Of a DNA stretch of 64,000 bases, positions 28,185-36,206 are shown in pieces; the first letter of the stretch is position 1; each line of letters opens with the position of its first letter. Origin of the DNA: Streptomyces sp. NBC_01267 (GTDB lineage Bacteria > Actinomycetota > Actinomycetes > Streptomycetales > Streptomycetaceae); contig NZ_CP108455.1 of assembly GCF_036241575.1 (NCBI RefSeq), forward strand, positions 3,220,001 through 3,284,000, in the 5' to 3' direction. Both the position numbers and the translations under genes were made by a program. Under the pieces are notes generated by a model, which was not told the origin of the DNA, made no database searches, and worked only from the letters and a program-made list of their open reading frames with translations.

Positions 28185-28241
28185 GTGCACAAGACCCATC
28201 AGCGGACCGGGGGTGAACCGGAGTGGCATCGGGCCTGGTGA
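28185..28241 (+). CDS. Possible 18-residue leader peptide overlapping the urea transporter start
   Basis: A GTG with AGGGGA nine bases upstream opens an 18-codon frame, MHKTHQRTGGEPEWHRAW, ending in TGA at 28239-28241. The stop lies 16 bases inside the transporter gene, which starts at 28223 in another frame. The arrangement suggests translational coupling or a regulatory upstream frame. It could equally be chance. Confidence 0.35.
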   Translation: MHKTHQRTGGEPEWHRAW

Positions 28242-29290
28242 CATCGGTGGTGCGCTCCCCGGTGGGGAGTTTCGTCGAGGCGGTGCTGCGCGGTGTGGGG
28301 CAGGTGATGCTGCAGGACAACCCGCTGACCGGGGCGATCTTCCTGGTGGGGATCTTCCTGAGCAGTACGACCGCGGGGCTGTACGCGTTGCTGGGCACCG
28401 CGGTGGCCACCGCCACGGCGATGCTGGCGGGGGTGGACCGGGCAGCGGTCCGCCACGGCCTGTACGGATTCAACGGCACGCTGACCGGGATCGCCCTGTC
28501 CGCCTACGCCACCCACGGATACGCGCGGTTCGGCTATGTCGTGTTCGCCTGCGTCGCCGTCACGGCCTTCACCGCGGCCGTCCACAACTTCGTGAACTCC
28601 GCGCACATCCCGACGCTGACCGCCGCGTTCGTGGCGACGACCTGGGTGTTCCTCGCCGGACTGCGCCAGTTCGGCCGGCTGTCCGGGAGCACGGCCCTGC
28701 CCGCGGCGCGGCTGCCGACCGAATCGCTGTCCGGGGCGCAGGACCTGACAGCGAGCGATCTGCTGCACGGCTTGTTCAACGGCATCGCCGAGGTGCCGCT
28801 GCAGACCGGCCTGTGGACCGGGGTGGCGCTGCTGGTCGGGATCGCCGTCAACTCGCGGATCTCCGCGGCGGCCACGGTGGCCGGGAGCCTGATCGGGCTG
28901 CTCGTGGCGTGGGGGCTCGGCGCCTCGGAGGCGACGCTGCGGTCCGGGCTGGCCGGGTACAACGGGGTACTGACCGCCATCGCCCTCGCAGGTCTGTACT
29001 ACCTGCTCAGCTACCGCTCGGCAGTGTTCGCCGCGGTGGCCGCCGCGCTGAGCGTCGTCGTGGAGGGCACATTCACCACGGTCCTCGCCCCGGTGGGACT
29101 GCCGGTCCTGACGGCGCCCTTCGTCGTCACCACCTGGCTGTGCGTGTTCGCCGCCAGCTCGTTCACGCGGCTGTACGCGGTCCACCCCGAGGACGCCACC
29201 ACCCCGGAGGGCAACCTGCGCACGGTGTCCCGCCGCTGGCACAGCCGGGACCGGCATCTCAACGCGCGTGTTCCGGACACACCGAGGTAG
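28223..29290 (+). CDS. Urea transporter (UT family)
   Basis: The 355-residue membrane protein has about ten helices in two homologous halves, each ending in the UT signature: IPTLTAAFVATTW in the first and LPVLTAPFVVTTW (LPxxTxPF) in the second. The halves also share NGTLTGIAL and NGVLTAIAL. UT proteins form urea channels. No urease or amide-hydrolysis gene is adjacent. GTG 28223 follows a GGGGGTG stretch; translation may depend on the small upstream frame. The C-terminal 45 residues are basic and cytoplasmic. Confidence 0.88.
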   Translation: MASGLVTSVVRSPVGSFVEAVLRGVGQVMLQDNPLTGAIFLVGIFLSSTTAGLYALLGTAVATATAMLAGVDRAAVRHGLYGFNGTLTGIALSAYATHGYARFGYVVFACVAVTAFTAAVHNFVNSAHIPTLTAAFVATTWVFLAGLRQFGRLSGSTALPAARLPTESLSGAQDLTASDLLHGLFNGIAEVPLQTGLWTGVALLVGIAVNSRISAAATVAGSLIGLLVAWGLGASEATLRSGLAGYNGVLTAIALAGLYYLLSYRSAVFAAVAAALSVVVEGTFTTVLAPVGLPVLTAPFVVTTWLCVFAASSFTRLYAVHPEDATTPEGNLRTVSRRWHSRDRHLNARVPDTPR

Positions 29291-29401
29291 CGGAGCACGC
29301 GGGTGCGGCTGGGCCGGAGTAGCCGAAGTAGCGGGACTGGCCGAAGTGGACGGTGCGGCCGGAGTAGCTGGATCAGCCGGAGCAGCCGGAGCAGCCGGAG
29401 T
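29291..29401. repeat. Short tandem repeats between convergent genes
   Basis: Imperfect 9-bp units with the core CCGGAGCAG or CCGGAGTAG are repeated between the transporter and MerR genes. No gene is seen. Confidence 0.5.
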
Positions 29402-29818
29402 TCAGGATTCGTCCCGCCGGGGTGGGCTGATGATGCGGCAGATGTTCTCGGCGTCGCTGCAGGACTGCGGGTCGGTCTCATCGGCCAGCCGGGCGAGGCC
29501 ACGCAGGGCGGTGCGGGTCTTGCGGAGCTCTGCCATGCGCCGGTCGATCTCTTCGAGGTGCCGGTGGATGAGGTCGGTGACGTGGCCGCAGGGTGCCTCG
29601 CCACTGTCACGGAGGGCGAGGACGCCACGGATCTCGGCGAGGGTGAGGCCGGCGTGCTGGGCGTCGCGGATGAACGCGAGGCGGGGCTCGGCGGTGGCCG
29701 GGTAGTCGCGGTAGCCGCCCGGGGTCCGTGGCGGTTCCGGCATCAGGCCGGCCTGTTCGTAGTAGCGGATCGTCTTGGTGGTCAGTCCGCTCCGTGTGGC
29801 GAGTTCCCCGATGCGCAT
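29402..29818 (-). CDS. MerR-family metal-responsive regulator
   Basis: The 138-residue protein has the MerR helix-turn-helix at the N-terminus (MRIGELATRSGLTTKTIRYY, EQAGLMPEPPRTPGGYRDY), a dimerisation helix and a cysteine-bearing tail (APCGHV, QSCSDAENICRII). Cysteines in this arrangement bind thiophilic metals in MerR, ZntR or CadR-type sensors, although the exact metal cannot be told. The divergent promoter at 29835 has the elongated spacer and central palindrome that MerR proteins untwist. Confidence 0.87.
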   Translation of the reverse strand: MRIGELATRSGLTTKTIRYYEQAGLMPEPPRTPGGYRDYPATAEPRLAFIRDAQHAGLTLAEIRGVLALRDSGEAPCGHVTDLIHRHLEEIDRRMAELRKTRTALRGLARLADETDPQSCSDAENICRIISPPRRDES

Positions 29819-29834
29819 GTCTTCAGGCTAGCTC

Positions 29835-29866
29835 TTGACCTTCCAGTGCGGTGGAAGGTCTAGCGT
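29835..29866 (+). promoter_or_regulatory. MerR-type promoter with operator in an overlong spacer
   Basis: The -35 box TTGACC (29835-29840) and the -10 box TAGCGT (29861-29866) are 20 bases apart instead of 17. The palindrome ACCTTCCA-GTGCGG-TGGAAGGT (29838-29859) fills the spacer. This is the classical MerR activator layout and drives the MerB-like gene at 29941. Confidence 0.85.
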
Positions 29867-29940
29867 CGACTGCAGAGGCTTACGGACCAGCAGAGGTCTA
29901 CGGGCCTGCAAAGGCTTCGGACGACCAGGAGGATGACGCC

Positions 29941-30507
29941 ATGCGGATCACGGTGCTGACGGTTCCGGACTGTCCCAACGGGCCGGTCGTGCAAGCGCGG
30001 ATCACGACCGCGCTGGGTGGCCGGGACGCCGAGATGGAGCTGGTCGAGGTATCCGAGCAGGCCGAGGCCGAACGGGCGGGGATGTCCGGCTCGCCGACCG
30101 TCCTGCTCGACGGCGTCGACCCGTTCGGGAGCGCCGGGGCGACGCCGAGCGTGTCGTGCCGGATCTACCGGCACGCCGGTGGCGAAGTCGACGGGGCGCC
30201 GAGCGTGGACGAACTGCGCACGGTCCTGACTGCGGCGGGCCTGACTTCGACGGACCTGACTTCGACGGGCCTGCCCGACCCGGCGGACGGCGACTGCTGC
30301 GCGGGGGACGCGCTGGACCTGGTCGGCCGGGGCAGTCTCCCGGCGCCGGCTGCCGACGTCTGCTGCGACACCCTGAACTTCTTCGCCGACCGGACCGCTT
30401 CGGCCTGGGCCGGTCAGCACCCCGATGTGAACGGCACCGTCGTCGACCAGGCGAGTGCCGAGAGGATCGGCCGGACGACCTTCGGGCCGCTGCTGACCGA
30501 CAGCTGA
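29941..30507 (+). CDS. Thioredoxin-fold protein fused to a partial organomercurial-lyase (MerB) domain
   Basis: The 188-residue protein has an N-terminal thioredoxin-like part (RITVLTVPDCPNGPV; MSGSPTVLLDGVDPF). The C-terminal part, CCDTLNFFADRTASAWAGQH with ERIGRTTFGPLL, resembles the C-terminal end of MerB around its second catalytic cysteine. The MerB segment with the first Cys and the Asp is not recognisable, so lyase activity is doubtful; it may bind metals or mercurials. Further cysteine pairs occur (DGDCCAGD). ATG follows AGGAGG. The MerR promoter upstream indicates metal induction. Confidence 0.72.
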   Translation: MRITVLTVPDCPNGPVVQARITTALGGRDAEMELVEVSEQAEAERAGMSGSPTVLLDGVDPFGSAGATPSVSCRIYRHAGGEVDGAPSVDELRTVLTAAGLTSTDLTSTGLPDPADGDCCAGDALDLVGRGSLPAPAADVCCDTLNFFADRTASAWAGQHPDVNGTVVDQASAERIGRTTFGPLLTDS

Positions 30508-30511
30508 CCTC

Positions 30512-30537
30512 CGGGAGCCGACAGGTCAGGGCTCCCG
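30512..30537 (+). terminator. Hairpin after the MerB-like gene
   Basis: CGGGAGCC and GGCTCCCG form an 8-bp stem with a 10-base loop, five bases after the stop codon. Confidence 0.55.
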
Positions 30538-30598
30538 ACAGGTCAGACATCTGGTGCACCACAGCCGTCGACCGAACAGCCTGACCACCCGGTCGTGG

Positions 30599-30633
30599 TG
30601 ACGTCACCCGTGTTGTCGTGACGTCACCCGTGA
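30599..30633. repeat. Direct repeat GTGACGTCACCCGTG, two copies
   Basis: Two 15-bp copies 20 bases apart, each containing the palindrome TGACGTCA, overlap the 3' end of the hydrolase gene that ends at 30624. Possible part of a terminator region. Confidence 0.5.
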
Positions 30634-31580
30634 GCCTTCACCATGTTCTCGACGGCCTTGATGACGACATCTGGACGCTCGGCCGGAATGTCGTGCGAGG
30701 TCTTCTCCGCGACGACGAGCTGCCGGTTCGCGGACGCGTCCGCGAACTGCCGCAGCGCGTCCCGCCACAGCTGCGCGTCCTCGGGCGTGTCGAACGGCGT
30801 CGCCGACGACGCGATAACGGTCGCAGGGACGCTCTTCGGCCACGAGACCGCGTGGTAAGCCCGGTGCATCGGCCCGTAGTTGCTTGCCGTGGCCAGGAGC
30901 TGGCGGGTCACCCTCGTCGAGAGCTGACCGTCGAGCGCCGCCACCTGCCCCTGGTTCGCCGCCTCGATTCGCGCAGTTTCGCTGTCCGTGTAGAAATTGG
31001 GCAGGCTCGCGTCCACAAGCACGGCGCCGGACAGCCAGCGCGGATTCTTCTTCGCGAAATAGGTGGCCACCTCGCCCGCCTGGGAATGCGATACGAGAAT
31101 CACGTTGTGGGTGACACCGAGCTTGGTGAGACCGGCCTCCAGATCCGATGCGGCATTCTCCGCATTCCAGGAGCCGATGATTTCTTCGCTCTTTCCCATT
31201 CCGGTCCGGTCATAGGTGATGACCTCGGATCCGGTCTTCTTGGCCAGGGCGGGCGCGATCTTCTTCCACTGCGACGAGTCCAGACCGCCCCCGGCATCCA
31301 GGACGATGGCCGGGAGGTGGCCGGGCGTGACGTGGAAGGCCAGCTTGTGCCCGTTGTTCTCGATCATGTGCAGCGAAGGATCAGCGGCTGCGGTACCGGT
31401 AGCAGCTGCGGTGGCCGAATGCCGACCTGCTGCGGCCGGTGTGGCGGCGACAGCCGAGCCCGTGGAATTCCCGCACGCGACGAGGGCCCCGGTCACCACA
31501 GCGGCCAAGGCCACGGTCGTCAATGCTGCCTGACGGCGGCGGCGGCGCGACGATGATGCGGATGAATTCATGACACTCAT
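30624..31580 (-). CDS. Alpha/beta hydrolase lipoprotein
   Basis: The 318-residue protein has a basic start (SSSRRRRRQ), a hydrophobic signal and the lipobox LVAC (Cys about 36), so it should be a membrane-anchored outer-face lipoprotein. The hydrolase domain has LDAGGGLDSSQW (oxyanion region), ITYDRTGMGKSE, and the nucleophile region LVSHSQAGEVA, where the first Gly of GxSxG is Ser. The late TSHDIP gives the histidine. Substrate unknown. ATG 31580 follows GGAG. Confidence 0.85.
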   Translation of the reverse strand: MSVMNSSASSSRRRRRQAALTTVALAAVVTGALVACGNSTGSAVAATPAAAGRHSATAAATGTAAADPSLHMIENNGHKLAFHVTPGHLPAIVLDAGGGLDSSQWKKIAPALAKKTGSEVITYDRTGMGKSEEIIGSWNAENAASDLEAGLTKLGVTHNVILVSHSQAGEVATYFAKKNPRWLSGAVLVDASLPNFYTDSETARIEAANQGQVAALDGQLSTRVTRQLLATASNYGPMHRAYHAVSWPKSVPATVIASSATPFDTPEDAQLWRDALRQFADASANRQLVVAEKTSHDIPAERPDVVIKAVENMVKAHG

Positions 31581-31842
31581 GACTCTGCTCCAGAGGGAGA
31601 GGAAAACACCGGGCGCCGATCGGCTTGTTGAATGCTTTCGACGCTTGCTGCGAACTCCTCAAGTCTCGCCAGGCGCGGGCCGCCGAACGATGGGGCTGCA
31701 CGGTGAGTGTCCGGTGCACCTGGACTCCGGGTTCTTGGTGGGGCTACCCCCAGGTCTTGGCGGCCTGCGCTGCACTGCTGGCGGGGATCGTGCCGGCCGC
31801 CGAAAACCACGCGCGCGTACGCCCGGCTGTCAGCGAGACCGG

Positions 31843-32949
31843 CTAGGACCTGCCCCGGGCGGTGATCCGGCGGCGGAGGTTGCCGACCAGCGCGTGGATG
31901 TCACGTTCGGCGGGCACGTCGACAGCAGCAGTCGGGGACAGGCCCTGCGCAGATGTACGGCAAGGGCGGCAGAGGCCGTCGGGGAGGGCGCCGGACGGTC
32001 CGGGTGCGCCGCACTCCGTGCATTCCAGCAGCAGTCGGCGTTGTACGGGAGTGCCGGGCGCGGCCGGTGCGGGGATGGCGGGCAGGTGCGGCGGGATCTT
32101 GTCGCGGAGGCGGCGGCGTACGAAGCCGACAGGAGAGCCGACCTGGGCCGGGAGGCCCGAACTGAGCGCGTGCGTCAGGTAGTCCGGGTTCACGCCCCGG
32201 TCCAGCCAGGCGGCGGCCAGAGGTTCCAGTACCGCACAGTCGGCGGCGGAGAGCGCCAGCCGCGGGTCGGTACGGCCGAGGCTGGCCAGGGCGAGATAGG
32301 CGGGCGAGGAGTGGTCCGGGGCCGCCACCGTTCCGGCGGTTCGCTGCTGCGGTACGGAAGGTGCGGACGGTACGGAAGGCACGGGAAGCACGGAAAGTAC
32401 GGGAGCCGTAGGAGCGGGCAGTGCCACGGAGGCTTCCGCACGGACCTGCTCCACGGGGGCTTCCGCCTGGGCCCACGGCGGCGGAACCTCGGGTTCGGCC
32501 GCCGTAACGTCCTCCACGACCCGGTGGTTCTCGGCTTCGGCGAAGGCGTCCCACCACTCGTTGTCGCGCGCGGTACGCGACCAGTACGTGAGGGTGACCC
32601 AGCGGCTGTCGCTCCCGCCGGTCCGGCACTGCGCGCGCCGGAGATGACCGGCCACGGTCAGGGCCTTGAGGGCGCTGCCGACGGCCATCTGCCCGTACAG
32701 CGGGATGTTCTTGGCCAGCGTCTTGATGTCCATCGCCGCACCGTCGGGGAGACGGTCGACGTAACCGGCGATGTAGCGCTCCCGTTCGGGCAGCATCGTG
32801 AAGTCCGCTGGACACGGAGGCAGTTGGTCCGACGCGGATCGCTTGCCGTAGCCGTGGTTGGCCTTCGGGTGCGGGCGGGACGACGCGGGTGCGTGCAGGG
32901 CAGAGCTATGGTTCTCGGTAGCCACGGGGTCGACCTTTCGACCTTTCAT
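31843..32949 (-). CDS. Helix-turn-helix protein with C-terminal zinc ribbon
   Basis: The 368-residue protein has an N-terminal winged-helix-like domain (ERERYIAGYVDRLPDGAAMD, IPLYGQMAVGSALKALTVAG; residues about 50-130). A Pro/Val/Ala/Ser-rich linker is encoded by short repeats. A helical domain follows (RLALSAADCAVLEPLAAAWL), then CTECGAPGPSGALPDGLCRP with a final CR, a CxxC...CxxC zinc ribbon. It is a probable DNA-binding regulator of a Streptomyces family with no known function to me. ATG 32949 or GTG 32925 is the start. Confidence 0.78.
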   Translation of the reverse strand: MKGRKVDPVATENHSSALHAPASSRPHPKANHGYGKRSASDQLPPCPADFTMLPERERYIAGYVDRLPDGAAMDIKTLAKNIPLYGQMAVGSALKALTVAGHLRRAQCRTGGSDSRWVTLTYWSRTARDNEWWDAFAEAENHRVVEDVTAAEPEVPPPWAQAEAPVEQVRAEASVALPAPTAPVLSVLPVPSVPSAPSVPQQRTAGTVAAPDHSSPAYLALASLGRTDPRLALSAADCAVLEPLAAAWLDRGVNPDYLTHALSSGLPAQVGSPVGFVRRRLRDKIPPHLPAIPAPAAPGTPVQRRLLLECTECGAPGPSGALPDGLCRPCRTSAQGLSPTAAVDVPAERDIHALVGNLRRRITARGRS

Positions 32950-33311
32950 CGATCTTGTGGTGAGACCCCGGCCTGGTGTTGTGAGCACCGCGTCGGGGTC
33001 GTTTTTTCGTTGAGGGCAACGTACGCAGCCGTTACGGTGCGTCGCAAGCCGCTCACGATAGTCATACTTACCGGTCGCGACGGGTCCGGGAGGGGAGGGA
33101 GGATTCCCCAACCCCCCTCCCCCACCCACCGGTTGAAGAGAGCGCTCGGATCCCGGAGCCCGGGTCCCGGCCACCGGATCCCGAAGCTCAAGCGCCGGGT
33201 CCGGCCCCCACCTCGTACCCACGAAAGAGTGAACCGGCCGGTACCGGAACTCGAAGCCCGACACCCGAAGCCCGGGGCTCGGGTCTTTCAGGCAGGTCCC
33301 CCGGACGGCGC
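32950..33311. other. Gap with upstream region of the HTH gene and a terminator
   Basis: No gene was recognised. The left part should hold the promoter of the HTH gene. The right part is full of short inverted GC repeats such as CCCGGAGCCCGGG and a hairpin at 33263-33284. Confidence 0.4.
33263..33284 (-). terminator. Imperfect hairpin downstream of the LLM oxidoreductase
   Basis: ACCCGAAGCCC and GGGGCTCGGGT pair with one bulge, 28 bases past the oxidoreductase stop codon on the minus strand. Confidence 0.45.
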
Positions 33312-34142
33312 TCAGCCCAGAAAAGAGGCGTACGCGTCGAGCACGTCCAGTACGCCCTTCTCGCCCTCCGAAGGCAGTTGCAGCACGGTCTCCTCGATGC
33401 CCAACTCCGCGTAGTGCGCCAGCTTTCCGGGCGACGGCAGTACCGCGTACGGCACGACCTGGAGCTTCGACGGGTCGCGGCCCGCGTCCGTCCAGGCCTG
33501 GCGCAGCACCGGCATCGACTCGCTCAGGCCGCGCCCGCCGATCGGCATCCAGCCGTCCGCGTACTCCACGATGTCCGCGAACAGCTTCGGACCGGCCGCC
33601 CCGCCGACCAGGGTGCGTACGCTGCCGCCCTGCGGTTTCGGGTACGCGTGACTGGCCCGGACCGAGCCGAACTCGCCTTTGTACGATGCAGGTTCGGCTG
33701 CCCACAACGCCCGCATCAGCGCCATCCGGTCCTTGCCGAGTTCGCGCCGGGTCGTCCACTTCACTCCGTGGTCGGCGGCCTCCTCCTTGTTCCAGCCGAA
33801 GCCGAGACCGAGTGTGAACCGGCCACCCGAGAGGTGGTCGAGGGTCGCGATCTGCTTGGCCAGGTCGATCGGGTCGTGCTGGGCGATCAGCGTGATGCCG
33901 GTGCCCAGGGTCAGGGTCTCCGTCACGGCCGCGGCCTGGCCCAGCGCGACGAACGGGTCCAGCGTCCTGCCGTACTCCTCGGGCAGTTCGCCGCCCATCG
34001 GGTACGGGGTGGTCCGCTCCACCGGGATGTGGGTGTGCTCGGGCAGATACAGCCCGGCGAACCCCCGCTGCTCCAGCTCGCGGGCGAGTCGTACGGGGGT
34101 GACTGTCCGGTCGGTCAGGAAGATCGTGGTGCTCAGCCGCAT
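33312..34142 (-). CDS. LLM-class F420-dependent oxidoreductase
   Basis: The 276-residue TIM-barrel protein has typical luciferase-like features: LYLPEHTHIPVERTTPYPMG, LGTGITLIAQHDPIDLAKQI with ATLDHLSGGRF, LGLGFGWNKEEAADHG and ADGWMPIGGRG. It closely resembles the F420-dependent class of about 280 residues from actinobacteria. The reaction is hydride transfer to or from F420 on an unknown substrate. ATG 34142 follows GAGGGC. It is divergent from the exported PHP protein. Confidence 0.88.
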   Translation of the reverse strand: MRLSTTIFLTDRTVTPVRLARELEQRGFAGLYLPEHTHIPVERTTPYPMGGELPEEYGRTLDPFVALGQAAAVTETLTLGTGITLIAQHDPIDLAKQIATLDHLSGGRFTLGLGFGWNKEEAADHGVKWTTRRELGKDRMALMRALWAAEPASYKGEFGSVRASHAYPKPQGGSVRTLVGGAAGPKLFADIVEYADGWMPIGGRGLSESMPVLRQAWTDAGRDPSKLQVVPYAVLPSPGKLAHYAELGIEETVLQLPSEGEKGVLDVLDAYASFLG

Positions 34143-34371
34143 GACTTCTGCCCTCATCCCTCGGTGCCGCGTGGCCTCGGTGGCCCGTGGGCGCGAGGTT
34201 ATGACGTACGGGTGGGAATTCCGAGTGCGTACGGAGAACGCGCGGCGAACGAAGTCCGGGCGCCGCGCCCCGGCCCCCCGTACGCCCTCTTCCCTTCTCT
34301 CCCGGTTCACGGCTGAATACCAGGGTTCAACTGCATCGCTCGTGTCCCCCACAGACCTTGGAGCCGTTGGC

Positions 34372-35883
34372 ATGACCACTGGAGAGATGGGCAGGCGCGG
34401 CCTGCTGGTGACGGGAGCCGCCGGCGCGCTTACGTTGGGAAGCGTGAGCTTCGCGAGCGCGGCAACCCCGGCAGACGGCGCGGACAACGGCGGGGCGCAG
34501 GCCGACCGGACGAAGACCGTGCGGGGCACGCTCCCGCCCGGTTCGCCCGACTACGTCTATCTCCCGGTGGACGTGCCGAGTGGCGTACGGGAGCTGGCCG
34601 TCTCCTACACGTACGAGAAGACGCCCGTCCCGGCGGGCACCCAGGGCAATGCCCTGGACATCGGCATCTTCGACGAGCGGGGCACCGCGCTCGGCGGGCA
34701 GGGGTTCCGGGGCTGGTCGGGCGGGGCGCGCAGCGAGTTCTTCATCCGGGCCGACGCGGCTACGCCCGGCTATCTGCCGGGTCCGGTCCGCGCGGGGCGG
34801 TGGAACATCGCGCTCGGCCCGTACACCACGGCGCCCGGGGGCCTGCCGTACGCCGTGACGATCACCCTGCGGTTCGGTCCGACGCCCGCTTCGCCGAAGC
34901 CGGTGTATCCGCCGGTGCGGGCCAAGGGGCGCGGCCGGGCCTGGTACCGGGGCGACTGCCACATCCACTCCGTGCACTCGGACGGGAAGCGCACCCCGGC
35001 CGAGATCGCCGCGCTGGCCCGCACGGCGGGGCTGGACTTCATCAACACCAGCGAGCACAACACCAGTTCGGGCCACAGCGCGTGGGACGGGCTGTGGGGT
35101 GACGACCTGCTGATCCTGACCGGCGAGGAGATCACCACCCGCAACGGCCATGTACTGGGGATCTCCACCGACCACGGCACCTGGGTGGACTGGCGCTACC
35201 GGGCCCGCGACAACCGATTCGGTCACTACGCCCGGGAGATCCGCCGCGCGGGCGGCCTGGTGGTGCCCGCGCACCCGCACGCGACCTGCATCGGCTGCAA
35301 CTGGAAGTTCGGCTTCGGTGAGGCGGACGCGGTGGAGGTGTGGAACGGCCCGTACACCCTGGACGACGAGGTGTCGGTGGCCGACTGGGACAACACGCTC
35401 GTGAGCGGGGCCAGTTGGACGCCTGCCATGGGCAACAGCGACGCCCACAAGGACCCCGACGCGATCGGCACCCCGCAGACCGTCGTCCTCGCCGACGACC
35501 TGAGCCGGGACGCGATCCTGGCCGGTATCCGCGCGGGCCACTCGTACATCACCGAGTCCTCGGCGATCTCCCTCACCTTCGGCGCCTCGGGCGGCCGGGC
35601 CCGGCACGCGGGCATCGGCGAGCGGCTGCGGGTGGCGGCCGACACCCCGGTGACCGTCCGCCTGGAGGTCACCGGCGCGCCCGGCTGCACGGCGAACTTC
35701 GTGACGGACCAGGGCACGCTCTTCAGCACCGAGCTGCCCGCTTCGGGCTCGGGCACGGTGGAGTGGCAGACGACTCCCTCGTACGCCGCCTACGTACGGG
35801 CCGAGGTGCGGCACGCCCCGAAGGCGGCGGGGCTGCCGGGACCGCTGGCCGCGCTCACGAACCCGGTGTTCCTGGGGGGCTGA
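34372..35883 (+). CDS. Tat-exported PHP-domain phosphoesterase (CehA/McbA-like)
   Basis: The 503-residue protein starts with a twin-arginine signal (MGRRGLLVTGAAGALTLGSV, cut near ASAA). A beta-sandwich of about 150 residues follows. The PHP domain then holds its metal motifs: DCHIHSVHSDG (about 195-205), NTSEHNTSSGH, a Glu in TGEEITT, VVPAHPH and GNSDAHKDP. CehA/McbA enzymes are carbamate or phosphoester hydrolases, but most of this family is uncharacterised. ATG 34372 is likely, with GGAG upstream; 34387 is possible. Confidence 0.86.
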   Translation: MTTGEMGRRGLLVTGAAGALTLGSVSFASAATPADGADNGGAQADRTKTVRGTLPPGSPDYVYLPVDVPSGVRELAVSYTYEKTPVPAGTQGNALDIGIFDERGTALGGQGFRGWSGGARSEFFIRADAATPGYLPGPVRAGRWNIALGPYTTAPGGLPYAVTITLRFGPTPASPKPVYPPVRAKGRGRAWYRGDCHIHSVHSDGKRTPAEIAALARTAGLDFINTSEHNTSSGHSAWDGLWGDDLLILTGEEITTRNGHVLGISTDHGTWVDWRYRARDNRFGHYAREIRRAGGLVVPAHPHATCIGCNWKFGFGEADAVEVWNGPYTLDDEVSVADWDNTLVSGASWTPAMGNSDAHKDPDAIGTPQTVVLADDLSRDAILAGIRAGHSYITESSAISLTFGASGGRARHAGIGERLRVAADTPVTVRLEVTGAPGCTANFVTDQGTLFSTELPASGSGTVEWQTTPSYAAYVRAEVRHAPKAAGLPGPLAALTNPVFLGG

Positions 35884-35927
35884 GTGAGACGCCGCCGGCT
35901 GAGGGCTCCGGTTGCAGGAGGGATCCG

Positions 35928-36200
35928 TCAGCCGCGCGGCCCGTCCGCGACCACGGCACCGGCACCGGCACCGGCACCCGCACCGACACCGGCCTTGACG
36001 TCGTCGAGGAACGCCTGCCAGGCAGGGGCCCGGACCACGAACGCGCCGCGCCCGGCGTCCTTGGAGTCGCGGACGGCCATCCCGCGCCCTTCTATCCTGG
36101 CGCCCTCCACGCAGTTGCCGCCCAGGTCGTTGCTGTACGACGACGTGAACCAGTCCGCTCCGCGCACTATCGCGGTCTCAGCCATGGTGCTCATGGGCAT
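35928..36200 (-). CDS. DUF397 protein with Gly/Ala tail (partner of the third XRE regulator)
   Basis: The 90-residue protein has DUF397 blocks WFTSSYSNDLGGNCVEGARI, VRDSKDAG and PAWQAFLDDV, then a tail of alternating Gly and Ala encoded by a six-base repeat near 35955-35990. It starts six bases after the XRE stop codon; the best start may be any of three close ATGs (36200, 36194, 36185), AAGGAG lying 12 bases before the first. Confidence 0.82.
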   Translation of the reverse strand: MPMSTMAETAIVRGADWFTSSYSNDLGGNCVEGARIEGRGMAVRDSKDAGRGAFVVRAPAWQAFLDDVKAGVGAGAGAGAGAVVADGPRG

Positions 36201-36206
36201 GGATGT

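Noticed and set aside
25429..29322. A plus-strand open frame of nearly 1300 codons opposite fbiC
   Set aside because: It is an antisense frame kept open by high GC; it has no recognisable domain and fbiC is certain.
31625..31846. A 73-codon plus-strand frame from TTG with many Cys and Trp
   Set aside because: There is no ribosome site, codon use is mixed, no family was recognised, and it overlaps the promoter region of the hydrolase lipoprotein and the end of the HTH gene.
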